Positions 51,656 to 61,184 of a stretch of DNA of 64,000 nucleotides are shown in pieces; position 1 is the stretch's first letter, and each line of letters starts with the position of its first letter. Position numbers and translations under genes: made by a program. Source of the DNA: Salinicoccus sp. RF5 (GTDB lineage Bacteria; Bacillota; Bacilli; Staphylococcales; Salinicoccaceae). The stretch is from NCBI RefSeq assembly GCF_020786625.1, contig NZ_JAJGRC010000001.1, positions 1 through 64,000 on the forward strand, read 5' to 3'. The notes beneath the pieces were generated by a model. The model made no database searches. It saw only the letters and a program-made list of their open reading frames with translations, and was not told the origin of the DNA.

Positions 51656-52264
51656 ATGGAAAGTTTGCTTACCTATATCATTAATAATTTCGGCCGTCTC
51701 GGCATCGCCTTTTTGATGGCTTTAGAAAATGTTTTCCCGCCCCTCCCATCAGAAGTGGTGCTGAGTTTCGGTGGTTTCATGACGACCCAGTCGAGTTTGG
51801 GGATGACCGGTGTCGTCATTTCAGCGACCATCGGTTCAGTGGGTGGCGCCACTGTCCTGTACTACTTCGGCAAATTTCAAGCTCAGAAGCGGATGGAAAA
51901 GATTGTAGACAAGTGGGGGCATATCCTACCGATAGATAAGGAAGATATCTATAAAACCAATGACTGGTTTAGTAAATTTCAATCAGTGGCTGTGTTCATA
52001 TGCCGCTTCATTCCTGTGATGCGCAGCATCATATCAATCCCTGCAGGGATGGTACACATGAACATACTGTTGTTTCTTACATTGACTACAGTAGGTACTT
52101 TGATTTGGAATACTGTCCTCGTATACCTCGGTGCTTCTGCCGGTGGTTCGTGGCAGACAATTGTGGGATATATGGATATCTATTCAAAGATCATGTATGG
52201 CATTCTCATTGCAGTGGTGATCATCCTCATTTTCCTACTAATAAGAAAGAAAAAGAAACGATGA
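51656..52264 (+). CDS. DedA-family membrane protein
   Basis: A 202-residue protein with about five spans and re-entrant segments. Family blocks are ALENVFPPLPSEVVLSFGG (near 22-40) and CRFIPVMRSIISIPAGMVHM (near 115-135) with the conserved acidic and arginine residues. DedA proteins act as lipid flippases or scramblases, for example for undecaprenyl phosphate, and depend on the membrane proton gradient. The ATG follows taggaggataag. A terminator follows. Confidence 0.9.
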   Translation: MESLLTYIINNFGRLGIAFLMALENVFPPLPSEVVLSFGGFMTTQSSLGMTGVVISATIGSVGGATVLYYFGKFQAQKRMEKIVDKWGHILPIDKEDIYKTNDWFSKFQSVAVFICRFIPVMRSIISIPAGMVHMNILLFLTLTTVGTLIWNTVLVYLGASAGGSWQTIVGYMDIYSKIMYGILIAVVIILIFLLIRKKKKR

Positions 52265-52334
52265 TTTCATCAATGTCATTAACTTAAGGGTCTTGACATT
52301 ATTTAATAAGCAGACATTCATGTAAGTGAACTAT

Positions 52335-52383
52335 AACCCGAATAATGGAAAGTTAATAAAAAACGTCCATTGTTCGGGTTTTT
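52335..52383 (+). terminator. dedA terminator
   Basis: The arms aacccgaataatgga and tccattgttcgggtt pair and are followed by TTTT. Confidence 0.82.
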
Positions 52384-52393
52384 CTGTGCCCAC

Positions 52394-52712
52394 TCAATGA
52401 TCTTGTTTATAAGTTTCATTCAATGACGCCGGCTGATTCTGTTTCTTTTTGGATGGTTTCTGATTCATCTGGGCCCGCCTGCCTTTCGATTTGGATTCCA
52501 ACCCCACAATACCATATTGATTAAATTTAGCCTGCCAGTGGGTAACGGTGGAAGGATTCGGGATTCGCTGTCTCCCTGTAAGATAGCTGATGTTCTGAAC
52601 GGTACTGTAGGACAGTGAGTTTAAACGTATCGGAATAAGCGGCTCTTGTCATACCGTCAATCAACCCCTGGGCGTCGTTTTGGTTGAATTGATTCACCAT
52701 GGGAAGAAACAT
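52394..52712 (-). pseudogene. IS3-family (IS150-type) transposase OrfA remnant
   Basis: The first frame gives AAYSDTFKLTVLQYRSEHQL and SYRETA, the helix-turn-helix of IS150-type OrfA. A shift near 52560 breaks it, and a second frame continues with PSTVTHWQAKFNQYGIVGLE and SKSKGRRAQMNQKPSKKKQ before a stop at 52394. No OrfB (DDE catalytic part) and no clear terminal inverted repeats are present, so this is a dead fragment. Confidence 0.75.
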
Positions 52713-52753
52713 AAAAAGACAGGAGACTCATGGTTGGATGAGACTCCTGTCTG
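52713..52753 (-). terminator. terminator of the copper-binding protein gene
   Basis: The stem agacaggagactcat/atgagactcctgtct is perfect; read leftward it is followed by TTTTTATG. Confidence 0.9.
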
Positions 52754-52769
52754 ATGAAGGGCATTTTGA

Positions 52770-53096
52770 TTATGCAGCATTTCTGCACGCTTCTGCACAT
52801 TTGAAGCATGCTTCTGCACATTTCTGGCAGTGGTCATGGTCGTGCTTTTCACATTCCTTACCGCATGCTTCACAAATTGTTGCACATACGCCGGCGATTT
52901 CTTTTACAAATGGTGAATTCCTTGAAATTGCCTGTTCAAGATAACCGCACATATCCGCACATTCCCTGTCGAGGCGGATGCATTCGGCCATCATCTTGAC
53001 GTCGTCTTCCTTGAGGCAGGCGTCGAAACAGTGGTTGCATTCTTCCATGCATTCATGCAGCGTTTGGAGCAGCTGCTGATGCTGTTCGTGTGCCAT
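52770..53096 (-). CDS. Cys-rich four-helix copper-binding protein (DUF326/Csp-like)
   Basis: A 108-residue protein with 16 cysteines, mostly in Cys-x2/3-Cys steps along helices (HECMEECNHCFDAC, CATICEACGKEC, CQKCAEACFKCAEAC). This is the pattern of the four-helix bundle copper storage proteins Csp, in which cysteines line the inside of the bundle and hold many Cu(I) ions. There is no signal peptide, so it would be the cytosolic (Csp3-like) type. ATG 53096 follows ctaggagtga. No copper exporter or CsoR gene is adjacent. Confidence 0.87.
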   Translation of the reverse strand: MAHEQHQQLLQTLHECMEECNHCFDACLKEDDVKMMAECIRLDRECADMCGYLEQAISRNSPFVKEIAGVCATICEACGKECEKHDHDHCQKCAEACFKCAEACRNAA

Positions 53097-53174
53097 CAAT
53101 GATCACTCCTAGGAATATTTTTATCTACATCTTTTTTATTCCCAGTCTCGGTCTCATTAAACATGGGCTGCCTC

Positions 53175-53966
53175 CTACTGTACCGTCCCGTCCTGCACAT
53201 CGATGTACCCATAATGGAAGAGACTGGTCTTACGCTTCACCTGCGTGAATCCAAGTTCACTGAATTTCGGACTCTTCCAGTGGTCCTTCATGACCACACG
53301 CCTTCTGGCGACGCGCCGGGCTTCGATGATGGTTTCCATGCGGAGTCCGGACTGTTCGGTCTGATGGTGGATGGTGCGGATGGCGTTCGAGTTGTCGATG
53401 GCTTCACTGAACATGGGATCGAAGTAGATGATGTCGTATGAATCATCGGCCTCTGATGCGAGGAATGCATGATTTTCTGCATTCATTGTTGTTATACGGC
53501 GCATGGCTTCATTGATTTCCTGGTTTCCGGCAGGGAAGGACTGTAGTCCTTCTGCTGCAAGCAGGTGGAGCAGGGGGTCGGCTTCAAGGGCTGTAACCTG
53601 GCCGTCCGGCCCAGTGGCGAGGCTGGCGATGATGCTGTCTGAGGCCAGTCCCATGGTGCAGTCGAGCACGTGCATGCCGGGGATGATTCCTGCAGTTTCG
53701 ATGAATGGGTCGGTCTCTCCACTCAGCATCCTTTTGGCGCGTACCATCGCCATGTTCGGATGGAATGTGAGCGGCTCCTTCCGGGAGAGGGGGTGGATGG
53801 CGATGCCGTTCCTGCTGACGACGATGATGTCTTCCTTGTAACACTCCTTCAATTTGGTGATGGACCGCTTCCCCCGGTCGATATAGGGGGAAGCATATGC
53901 TTCCGAGAGTGTTCGGGCATGGTCTATGGTCTGCTGATCGGTTCTTCCGCCGGTTGTGACTATCAT
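53175..53966 (-). CDS. class I SAM-dependent methyltransferase (RsmJ-like)
   Basis: A 263-residue protein. The SAM-binding site is VLDCTMGLASDSIIAS (about 100-115), with the acidic ribose ligand in ALEADP and a DIIYFDPMF motif that resembles the NPPF/DPPF catalytic loop of nucleic-acid methyltransferases. The layout is similar to RsmJ, which methylates 16S rRNA, but an orthologous role is not certain. ATG 53966 follows aaggagc; the open frame upstream lacks a better site. Confidence 0.78.
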   Translation of the reverse strand: MIVTTGGRTDQQTIDHARTLSEAYASPYIDRGKRSITKLKECYKEDIIVVSRNGIAIHPLSRKEPLTFHPNMAMVRAKRMLSGETDPFIETAGIIPGMHVLDCTMGLASDSIIASLATGPDGQVTALEADPLLHLLAAEGLQSFPAGNQEINEAMRRITTMNAENHAFLASEADDSYDIIYFDPMFSEAIDNSNAIRTIHHQTEQSGLRMETIIEARRVARRRVVMKDHWKSPKFSELGFTQVKRKTSLFHYGYIDVQDGTVQ

Positions 53967-53983
53967 GATATGCTCCTTAAATG

Positions 53984-54015
53984 AAATGACCCTGAACATT
54001 TTGTCAGGGTCATGA
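53984..54015 (-). terminator. lipoprotein gene terminator
   Basis: The stem atgaccctga/tcagggtcat lies just past the stop of the lipoprotein gene; the T tract after it is weak (ttcattt). Confidence 0.6.
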
Positions 54016-54023
54016 TGGCGATA

Positions 54024-54758
54024 TTATTCTTCAGAATCTTCCTCTGTTTCCTCTTCAGTCGTTTCTTCTTCGGAGGATTCGGTGCTTTTGAGTTCAATCG
54101 TGTGGTCGAGTGGTTCGATCTCCTCTTCGGCCATCGGGTTCTCGCGGCTCTGGAGGACGGTTTCAAGTTCAGGGTCGACCGGCCCATATGCAAGCACTGC
54201 TGTTGCCGTTTCACCAGGCTCGATCATTTCTGTTGCTGCAGATGCCTCTTCACTCTTTTCAAAGTCTTCTGGCAGGTCCATCGTCAAGTTTTCGAGTGTG
54301 GTTTCTCCACCCTCCATGATCTGTCTGACGGCAAGATCAAGGCCGAATGCTTCCTGCGGTGCAGTGGCTACATCGGAGTTGTTCGTGAATTCGAATTCGA
54401 TGGTGACGACTTCAGTCGGCTGAGGTTCTTCTGCCCCTTCCTCAGTCTCCTCCTCAGTCGTCTCCTCTTCAGATTCCTCAGGCTCGATTGTATACTGGCC
54501 GAATTCACTTACCGTGTAGTCCCCATATTCACCGGAATGTGTGACTTCGCCGTCTTCGGAGGAATCACTCTCGGATTCTTCTGTCGACGCTTCGGAAGAC
54601 TCTTCTTCAGTCGTTGCCTCTTCATTCGTATCTTCAGAATCCTCCTGGACAGTCTCTTCTTCTGATGTTTCTTCTTCAGAACCGCCTTCTCCACCACATG
54701 CTCCAAGAACAAGTGCAGTTGACAGGCCGCCGGCGAGCAGATATTTTTTTAATGTCAT
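54024..54758 (-). CDS. acidic lipoprotein (DUF5067-like)
   Basis: A 244-residue lipoprotein: signal KKYLLAGGLSTALVLGACGG with the lipobox cysteine near position 21. A Glu/Ser/Thr linker (about 25-80) leads to an Ig-like domain (VVTIEFEFTNNSDVATAPQE, then TAVLAYGPVDPELE) that resembles DUF5067. A second acidic tail (SSEEETTEEETEEDSEE) ends it. The domain assignment is by eye. ATG 54758 follows ataggggga. Single gene. Confidence 0.75.
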   Translation of the reverse strand: MTLKKYLLAGGLSTALVLGACGGEGGSEEETSEEETVQEDSEDTNEEATTEEESSEASTEESESDSSEDGEVTHSGEYGDYTVSEFGQYTIEPEESEEETTEEETEEGAEEPQPTEVVTIEFEFTNNSDVATAPQEAFGLDLAVRQIMEGGETTLENLTMDLPEDFEKSEEASAATEMIEPGETATAVLAYGPVDPELETVLQSRENPMAEEEIEPLDHTIELKSTESSEEETTEEETEEDSEE

Positions 54759-54924
54759 GTGAAATTTCCCCCTATAAATATAAAGATACATGTCAATTAT
54801 AGTATAATTTTGAAAATAATCAATATTATTTCTATTCTCGAAATAATTATATCTCTTTTCATTGTAATTAATGTTAATCTCATATAAACTGAAGGAAACA
54901 CTCTGGGAAATACGGGGAAAAGAA

Positions 54925-55434
54925 ATGATAGCTTACAATGATGTAAATGAATACTTGAATAATATAGAGTTACCACGAAGTATAGAAGAAATCTTCTCGG
55001 CCGAGCACGAACTTGAGGGGAAGGAACTGGAGTTCCTTCAAGTGGCGAAGCGCTTCCTTAAGGAAAACCTTGATTTCGAGAGCTACCGCCTCAAACAGGT
55101 CCACTGCATCGGCACATGCAAGATCAACCTTACGCGCACAGCACTCTATTTACTGTTGGACGACGAAATCATCAGTGTGCACAAGTCCATCCTCAAGGAT
55201 TTCAACGAGGAGGCGGATTGGACGCTTACGAATTTCCGTCTGGATGAAATCAAAAATATGGATTTCGATAATGATGAGTCAGGGTCTTCAAGATATGAAA
55301 CAGGCGTGCTCTTTCTGAAGGTCCTGAACGAAAGGGGGGCTGTTCGTAACCGCACACTGCGTCATCTGAACCCAAATCATTTCCAGTGCTTTCATGATTT
55401 CTATACAAATATGCAGCAGAATAGAACGGTCTAA
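54925..55434 (+). CDS. protein of unknown function
   Basis: A 169-residue soluble protein. The middle part (TRTALYLLLDDEIISVHKSI then DWTLTNFRLDEIKNMDF) looks like paired beta strands of a PH-like fold, but no family is recognised. Its start ATG 54925 has only the weak site acggggaaaag. It shares a bidirectional terminator with menA. Confidence 0.65.
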   Translation: MIAYNDVNEYLNNIELPRSIEEIFSAEHELEGKELEFLQVAKRFLKENLDFESYRLKQVHCIGTCKINLTRTALYLLLDDEIISVHKSILKDFNEEADWTLTNFRLDEIKNMDFDNDESGSSRYETGVLFLKVLNERGAVRNRTLRHLNPNHFQCFHDFYTNMQQNRTV

Positions 55435-55465
55435 AAAGCTCTGGCGAAACTCGCCAGAGCTTTCA
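55433..55465. terminator. bidirectional terminator
   Basis: The stem aaagctctggcga/tcgccagagcttt has a 3-base loop and separates the unknown gene and menA. Confidence 0.88.
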
Positions 55466-56380
55466 TATTCCTGTAATACCGTAGAGCAGCAGGCCGATGG
55501 TTAGCAGCAGGCCGAACATGGTGTTCAGCTTACCCATGGAGGCCATGGCGGGAATCAGCTCCTGGGGTGTGCTGCCCCTCCACATCAGCTTGACCGTCCT
55601 TATGAAGATCGGCAGGGAGAGGAATGTCAGGATCATGAAGATGGAGCCGTAGGGTGTGAAGAAGGCGATCCATCCGATGAAGATGTATGAGAACAGGAGC
55701 AGCGCTGCAGTGGTGATGACGGCAATCGGTTTTCCGACCAGGATGACGAATGTCTTCCTGCCGCTTTCCTTGTCCTTTTTTCGGTCCCTTATATTATTCG
55801 CCATGTTCAGCAAGCCAATCGTTATGGCGACGGGTACCGACATCAGCAGCGGGAAGTAGTGCAGGGTGCCCGTGTGGATGTAGAATGTGATCATGATGAT
55901 GACGGTGCCCATGAAGAAGCCGGCGAAAATTTCACCGAATGGCGTCCACGAGATGGGGAAGGGCCCCCCTGTATAGAGGTAGCCGACAGCCATTGAGATG
56001 ATGCCGGCGACGAGTACCCAGAAGGAGCTGTTCAATGTGATGTAGATGCCGATCAGCGCAGCAAAGATATAGAAGATGACGGCGATGTTGAGCACAGTCC
56101 TTGGGGACATGCCGTTCCGCACAATTGCACCGGCGATCCCCACAGACTCGCGGCTGTCGAGTCCCTTCTTATAGTCGAAGTACTCGTTGAACATGTTTGT
56201 TGCGGACTGGATGAGCAGGGTAGCAATCAGCATCGCAAAAAACATATCCCATCTGATGGATGAAAATAGAAGTACACTCGCTGTGCCGACGAGCACTGGC
56301 ACGAAGCTCGCCGTCAGGGTGTGCGGCCGGGTGAGGCTGATATATTTTTTGATGCCTGTATGTGTATCTGTTCCTTGCAT
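55463..56380 (-). CDS. menA: 1,4-dihydroxy-2-naphthoate polyprenyltransferase
   Basis: A 305-residue UbiA-family enzyme with about nine membrane spans that adds the polyprenyl tail in menaquinone synthesis. The two Asp-rich metal sites are NMFNEYFDYKKGLD (near 65-80) and NNIRDRKKDKESGRKT (near 190-205). The ATG at 56380 follows aaaaaggaag. It is divergent from menF, the usual staphylococcal arrangement. Confidence 0.93.
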   Translation of the reverse strand: MQGTDTHTGIKKYISLTRPHTLTASFVPVLVGTASVLLFSSIRWDMFFAMLIATLLIQSATNMFNEYFDYKKGLDSRESVGIAGAIVRNGMSPRTVLNIAVIFYIFAALIGIYITLNSSFWVLVAGIISMAVGYLYTGGPFPISWTPFGEIFAGFFMGTVIIMITFYIHTGTLHYFPLLMSVPVAITIGLLNMANNIRDRKKDKESGRKTFVILVGKPIAVITTAALLLFSYIFIGWIAFFTPYGSIFMILTFLSLPIFIRTVKLMWRGSTPQELIPAMASMGKLNTMFGLLLTIGLLLYGITGI

Positions 56381-56499
56381 GGCGATCTTCCTTTTTAATA
56401 ATGATGATAACAATTTTAGCACATTTGATTATATATCATACACAGGTAAATGAATAAATGATAAAATAGTATTAATTATGCGGAAAGAAGTGTGTAGTA

Positions 56500-57864
56500 A
56501 TGAATTTGGAAGCATATCAAAACGTTCTGGATGAAGTCAGGCTGGATTCGGATAGAGCCTATCTCAGTCTGCAGCTGCCCATTGATGGATATGATATAGA
56601 TGAACAGAAGATATTTTCATATTTCCAGAAGGCGCAGGGGTCAAGATACTGGTTCCGTTCCAAAGATGACAGATATAATACCGTCGGTATCGAATACCTG
56701 GAAAGCATCAAAAGGGACAAGTACTCATCCAACGCGCTGGCCATCCAGAAATCCACATTGTATGACAGAATCCAGAAAGTGCCGCTTGAAGAGGGCATGA
56801 AATCCTCCCTCAACCTGTTTGGAGGTACACGCTTCGATGACAAGGACACTTCTGACGAATGGAATGATTTCACCATGGTGGAATTCCACCTTCCGAAGTG
56901 GCAGTTCGACCTGGTCAACAAGGAGCTGTTCTATTCGGTTTCGCTCGCGGAGGTGGAGATGTCCACCATCCTCGGCGCCATAACAGGAGAGCTCGAGAAC
57001 ATTGCAGCAGTTGAAGTGAAGGAGTTTGAAGCGCCCCAGATCAATATGGAGAAGGACATCTTTCCAGAGGAGTGGAAGTCCCTCGTTGATCATGCAGTAA
57101 GCGTATTGGATGACACGGCGTTCAGGAAAGTGGTGCTGGCAAGACAGCGGCTCCTGACATTCAAATCAACGATCGACCCGCTTTTCCTATTGAAGAGATT
57201 GAATGATGAGACCGGCACTTACACGATCTATTACGAAAAAGGGAAGTCCCTCTTCGTATCGAAGTCGCCTGAAAAGCTCTTCGATATCCAGGGGGACACC
57301 CTGAGGACGAATGCGATAGCAGGATCTTCTGAACGCACGGGAGACGCCGAGAAGGATGAAATGCAGAAGTCATTCCTCCTGAATGATGAAAAGAACCGGT
57401 ATGAGCATGAACTTGTGAGGGAGTCCATCGTCAGCGACCTCGAACCCTTCACGGACTGGGTGGAGTTCGGGCCCGAGCCCAACATACTGGAAAATAGGTA
57501 TATATACCACCTTCATACGCCGATCAAAGCCGAGCTTTCAGATGATTCGGGCATATTCGAACTGCTGGATGCCATCCACCCGACACCGGCGGTGGGCGGC
57601 ATGCCGAAGGAACGGGCACGGCAGTACATCATGGAGGAGGAGTATGGTACAAGAGGACTCTACGCCGCACCAATCGGACTCATCCATGAAGACAATGAGA
57701 GCGAGTTCGTTGTGGCAATAAGATCCATGCTGCTGCATGCCAACAGTGCGACGCTGTTTGCGGGATGCGGCATCGTCAAAGGATCTTCCAGCGAGAAGGA
57801 ATTTGAAGAGACGCGTGTCAAATTCACACCAATGCTTAATGTACTGGGGGTAGAGAACAGATGA
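56500..57864 (+). CDS. menF: isochorismate synthase
   Basis: A 454-residue chorismate-binding enzyme that makes isochorismate for menaquinone. The C-terminal catalytic half has FRKVVLARQRLL, AIAGSSERTGDAEKDE, LLNDEKNRYEHELVRESI, HPTPAVGGMPKERA and FAGCGIVKGSSSEKE, which fit MenF. It overlaps menD by 4 bases (ATGA). It is first in menF-menD-menH-menB-menE. Confidence 0.93.
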   Translation: MNLEAYQNVLDEVRLDSDRAYLSLQLPIDGYDIDEQKIFSYFQKAQGSRYWFRSKDDRYNTVGIEYLESIKRDKYSSNALAIQKSTLYDRIQKVPLEEGMKSSLNLFGGTRFDDKDTSDEWNDFTMVEFHLPKWQFDLVNKELFYSVSLAEVEMSTILGAITGELENIAAVEVKEFEAPQINMEKDIFPEEWKSLVDHAVSVLDDTAFRKVVLARQRLLTFKSTIDPLFLLKRLNDETGTYTIYYEKGKSLFVSKSPEKLFDIQGDTLRTNAIAGSSERTGDAEKDEMQKSFLLNDEKNRYEHELVRESIVSDLEPFTDWVEFGPEPNILENRYIYHLHTPIKAELSDDSGIFELLDAIHPTPAVGGMPKERARQYIMEEEYGTRGLYAAPIGLIHEDNESEFVVAIRSMLLHANSATLFAGCGIVKGSSSEKEFEETRVKFTPMLNVLGVENR

Positions 57865-59537
57865 ATCCATCAGATCACCAGGAAGCATTGACGTACCAGG
57901 TATTTACGCTCATGGATCTGCTGCAGTCCCACGGGGTGCAGGAGGTCGTCATCAGCCCAGGCTCGCGTTCGACACCGCTCGCCCTGGCAGCAGAGCTTCA
58001 CCCGGACATCCATACACATATCCACCCGGATGAAAGGAGTGCGGGCTTCTTTGCTTTGGGACTGGCCAAGTTGGAACATTCCCCTGTGGGTCTCATATGT
58101 ACTTCCGGGACGGCGGCGGCAAACTATCTGCCGGCGCTCGCTGAAGCGGACCTCAGCCATATCCCACTCATCGCACTGACTGCAGACCGTCCGCATGAGC
58201 TCCGGGATGTGGGCGCCCCCCAGGCGATCAATCAGCAGAACATGTATCGCAACTATGTGCGGTATTATACGGAGCTTCCGATTGCAGATGTACACGAATC
58301 GCATCCGAACCTGCTTGAGACGAAAGTCATGCAGTGTGCGCAGTATCTCAGGGGGCCGGAAATGGGCCCGGTGCACATCAACGTGCCGATCAGGGAGCCG
58401 CTCATGCCTGACATGACCCGCACGGACTACTTCTTCAGGTCCCAAAAGAGGATGCAGCAGTACAGGGTTATGCCGGATGGGGACATCCATCTTGAAGGCC
58501 ACGGCATCGTACTGATCGGTGAGACGGTCGAATCACTCGACTGCATTACGCCAATCCTCGAGCGGGACAACCTGACGGTTATAGCAGATCCGCGCCAGCA
58601 TATCCGCCGGGAGATGGCGGGTGTCATCACACATCAGGATCTGATCTTCAACAGCATGGATGCGGACCAATTCGGCCGGCTTGAGAGTGAAGTCGACTTC
58701 ATCGTGCGTATCGGGGAGCCGCTCACCTCAAAAGCGACCAATAAGTTTCTGGCACAGACCAGAATCCCGCAATATGTGATCAGCGAGCACCAGGCACTGA
58801 AGACTTTCCCTGTGGCTCCAAAGGAGGCATATGTGGGCACCATCAGTGCAATCCTGAAATCGGTCAAATTCACTTCTGCGGGCCGCGGGCCCAAAGAGTG
58901 GCTGACGGCGCTTGATGGAAGGATCAGCAGGAGAATCGAGAAATATATCGCGGACTACGATGATGAAGGCCGTTTCATGTATGAAATCATGAAACAAACA
59001 CCGGCGCACCGTGCACTATTCCTTTCCAACAGCATGCCGATCAGGGACGGGGAACGCTATGACCTGGACAACACGCAGCGGATATATGCCAACCGGGGTG
59101 CAAATGGTATAGACGGCGTGGTCTCCACGGCGCTCGGCATGGCAATGAAGACGCCGCTCACCCTCGTCATCGGGGACATTGCACTCTACCATGATATGAA
59201 CGGCCTGATCATGTCGAAGCTTGAAGATATAGACATCACCATCATCGTCTTCAACAACAATGGGGGCGGAATATTCAGCTTCTTGCCCCAGAGCGACAAC
59301 CAGGAGCACTTCGAGCGGCTTTTCGGAACCCCGCTCGACCTCGATTTCAGGCACACTGCAGAACTGTACAATTTCAACTACATGCATACGGAAAAGGTTG
59401 AAGACATCACAAGCGGACTCATGAACAGCAAGGGCCGCAACATCATAGAAATAAAGACCGACAGGGTGGCAAATGCCGCATCCCACCAGGATCTGCGCAG
59501 ACAGATTGAAGATGTGGTGAAATCCGTTGAAATTTAA
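57861..59537 (+). CDS. menD: SEPHCHC synthase
   Basis: A 558-residue thiamine-diphosphate enzyme that joins 2-oxoglutarate to isochorismate. The N-terminal [15 protein letters not shown], the central domain and the ThDP/Mg motif [29 protein letters not shown] (in two parts) are those of MenD. Coupled at both ends: 4-base overlap with menF and 11-base overlap with menH. Confidence 0.95.
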   Translation: [558 protein letters not shown]

Positions 59538-60312
59538 CCACCGGTTCACAGATAACGGCAAAAGCCGGACACTTCTGCTGCTCCACGGCTTCCTGTCGGA
59601 TATGACGAGCATGGACGGGGTGGCCGGAGAGCTGTCGTCCCACTACAACATCCTTGCGGTCGACCTTCCGGGCTTCGGGGGGACACCAAGCGCTGGCATC
59701 GACTACGGCATGGAGGACATTGCGGAAGGTCTCCGCGATCTCCTCGCATCTTTGGACCTCGATCAGGTGGATGTACTCGGCTATTCGATGGGGGGCAGGG
59801 CAGCCCTCTCCTTCATTGCGAACCATCCCGAATACGTCGGACGTGCCGTACTTGAGAGCACTTCCCCGGGCATCGCCACAGAAACGGAGCGGGAGAAGCG
59901 ACGGAGTGTGGATGCGGAGCGGGCAGCGCGCATCAACGAAGACTTCCCGGCATTCATTGCCGGCTGGGAGGACATGGGACTGTTCAGCAGCCAGCAGGCA
60001 CTGCCTGAAAAGGCTCTGGAACATCAGCGGCAGAACCGCCTCTCCCAGCAGCCGGCTGAGGCGGCGGACAGCCTGATGAAATATGGGACGGGCGTTCAGC
60101 CTTCCTATTGGGAGGCACTCCGGCGCATCGACTTTCCCGTCCTGCTGCTGGCAGGAAATCGGGATGAAAAGTTCATTGGAATCAACTCCAGGATGGCGGA
60201 ACTGCTGCCGGATGCCCGGTTTGAAATCGTCGATGGCGCAGGACATAATATTCATATGGAAGCGCCCAAGAAATTTGGTACAATAGTGATAGAATTTCTA
60301 CTAGGAGGATAA
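59527..60312 (+). CDS. menH: SHCHC synthase (alpha/beta hydrolase)
   Basis: A 261-residue alpha/beta hydrolase: LLLLHGFLSDMTSM oxyanion region, nucleophile in LGYSMGGRAAL, Asp in AGNRDEKF and His in GAGHNIHMEAP. Position between menD and menB assigns it to MenH, which removes pyruvate from SEPHCHC. The start is TTG 59527 inside menD. o-succinylbenzoate synthase (menC) is not in this cluster. Confidence 0.9.
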   Translation: MKFNHRFTDNGKSRTLLLLHGFLSDMTSMDGVAGELSSHYNILAVDLPGFGGTPSAGIDYGMEDIAEGLRDLLASLDLDQVDVLGYSMGGRAALSFIANHPEYVGRAVLESTSPGIATETEREKRRSVDAERAARINEDFPAFIAGWEDMGLFSSQQALPEKALEHQRQNRLSQQPAEAADSLMKYGTGVQPSYWEALRRIDFPVLLLAGNRDEKFIGINSRMAELLPDARFEIVDGAGHNIHMEAPKKFGTIVIEFLLGG

Positions 60313-60315
60313 AGC

Positions 60316-61134
60316 ATGTCAAGAAAATGGGAAACACTCAAAGAATATAGAGAAATCAAGTATGAGTTCTACAACGGCATCGCCAAAGTGACGATCAACC
60401 GGCCCGAAGTGCGGAATGCGTTCACCCCGCTTACGGTCTCTGAAATGATCGATGCCTTTACACGCGCCCGGGACGACCAGAATGTTGCGGTCATCGTCCT
60501 GGCTGGAGAAGGGGATATGGCATTCTGCTCCGGCGGCGACCAGAAGGTGCGCGGCCATGGCGGCTACGTCGGGGAAGATGAGGTTCCAAGACTGAATGTA
60601 CTGGATCTTCAGCGTCTCATCCGTGTCATCCCGAAACCTGTGGTAGCCATGGTATCCGGCTATGCTATCGGCGGCGGCCACGTCCTGCATGTCGTATGTG
60701 ACCTGACGATCGCAGCAGACAATGCGCGCTTCGGTCAGACCGGCCCGAAAGTCGGCTCCTTCGATGCCGGCTACGGTGCAGGCTATTTGGCACGCATCGT
60801 CGGCCACAAGAAGGCGCGCGAAATCTGGTATCTGTGCAGGCAGTATAATGCAGATGAAGCACTTGAAATGGGTCTCGTAAATACAGTAGTCCCACTTGAG
60901 GAGCTTGAAGACGAGACGGTGCAATGGTGTGAAGAGATGATGCAGCATTCACCTACAGCACTGCGTCTGCTGAAAGCGGGCATGAACGCAGACACGGATG
61001 GTCTTGCAGGTCTGCAGCAGATGGCAGGGGATGCAACGTTGCTCTACTACACTACAGACGAAGCGAAAGAAGGCCGGGAAGCGTTCAAGGAAAAGAGAAA
61101 ACCTGACTTCGGCCAGTTCCCAAGATTCCCATAA
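60316..61134 (+). CDS. menB: 1,4-dihydroxy-2-naphthoyl-CoA synthase
   Basis: A 272-residue crotonase-fold enzyme that closes the naphthoate ring. Hallmarks are [31 protein letters not shown] (substrate loop) and [15 protein letters not shown]. It starts 3 bases after menH with ctaggaggataaagc before the ATG. A terminator-like hairpin stands between it and menE. Confidence 0.95.
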   Translation: MSRKWETLKEYREIKYEFYNGIAKVTINRPEVRNAFTPLTVSEMIDAFTRARDDQNVAVIVLAGEGDMAFCSGGDQKVRGHGGYVGEDEVPRLNVLDLQRLIRVIPKPVVAMVSGYAIGGGHVLHVVCDLTIAADNARFGQTGPKVGSFDAGYGAGYLARIVGHKKAREIWYLCRQYNADEALEMGLVNTVVPLEELEDETVQWCEEMMQHSPTALRLLKAGMNADTDGLAGLQQMAGDATLLYYTTDEAKEGREAFKEKRKPDFGQFPRFP

Positions 61135-61143
61135 GCATTTACC

Positions 61144-61170
61144 AGCCCATCATCTGATGGGCTTTTTTAA
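61144..61170 (+). terminator. intraoperonic terminator between menB and menE
   Basis: The stem agcccatca/tgatgggct has a 2-base loop and is followed by TTTTTT. menE starts only 15 bases later and has no clear promoter of its own, so menE expression probably relies on read-through. Confidence 0.82.
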
Positions 61171-61184
61171 AGGTGGAATAGGTT

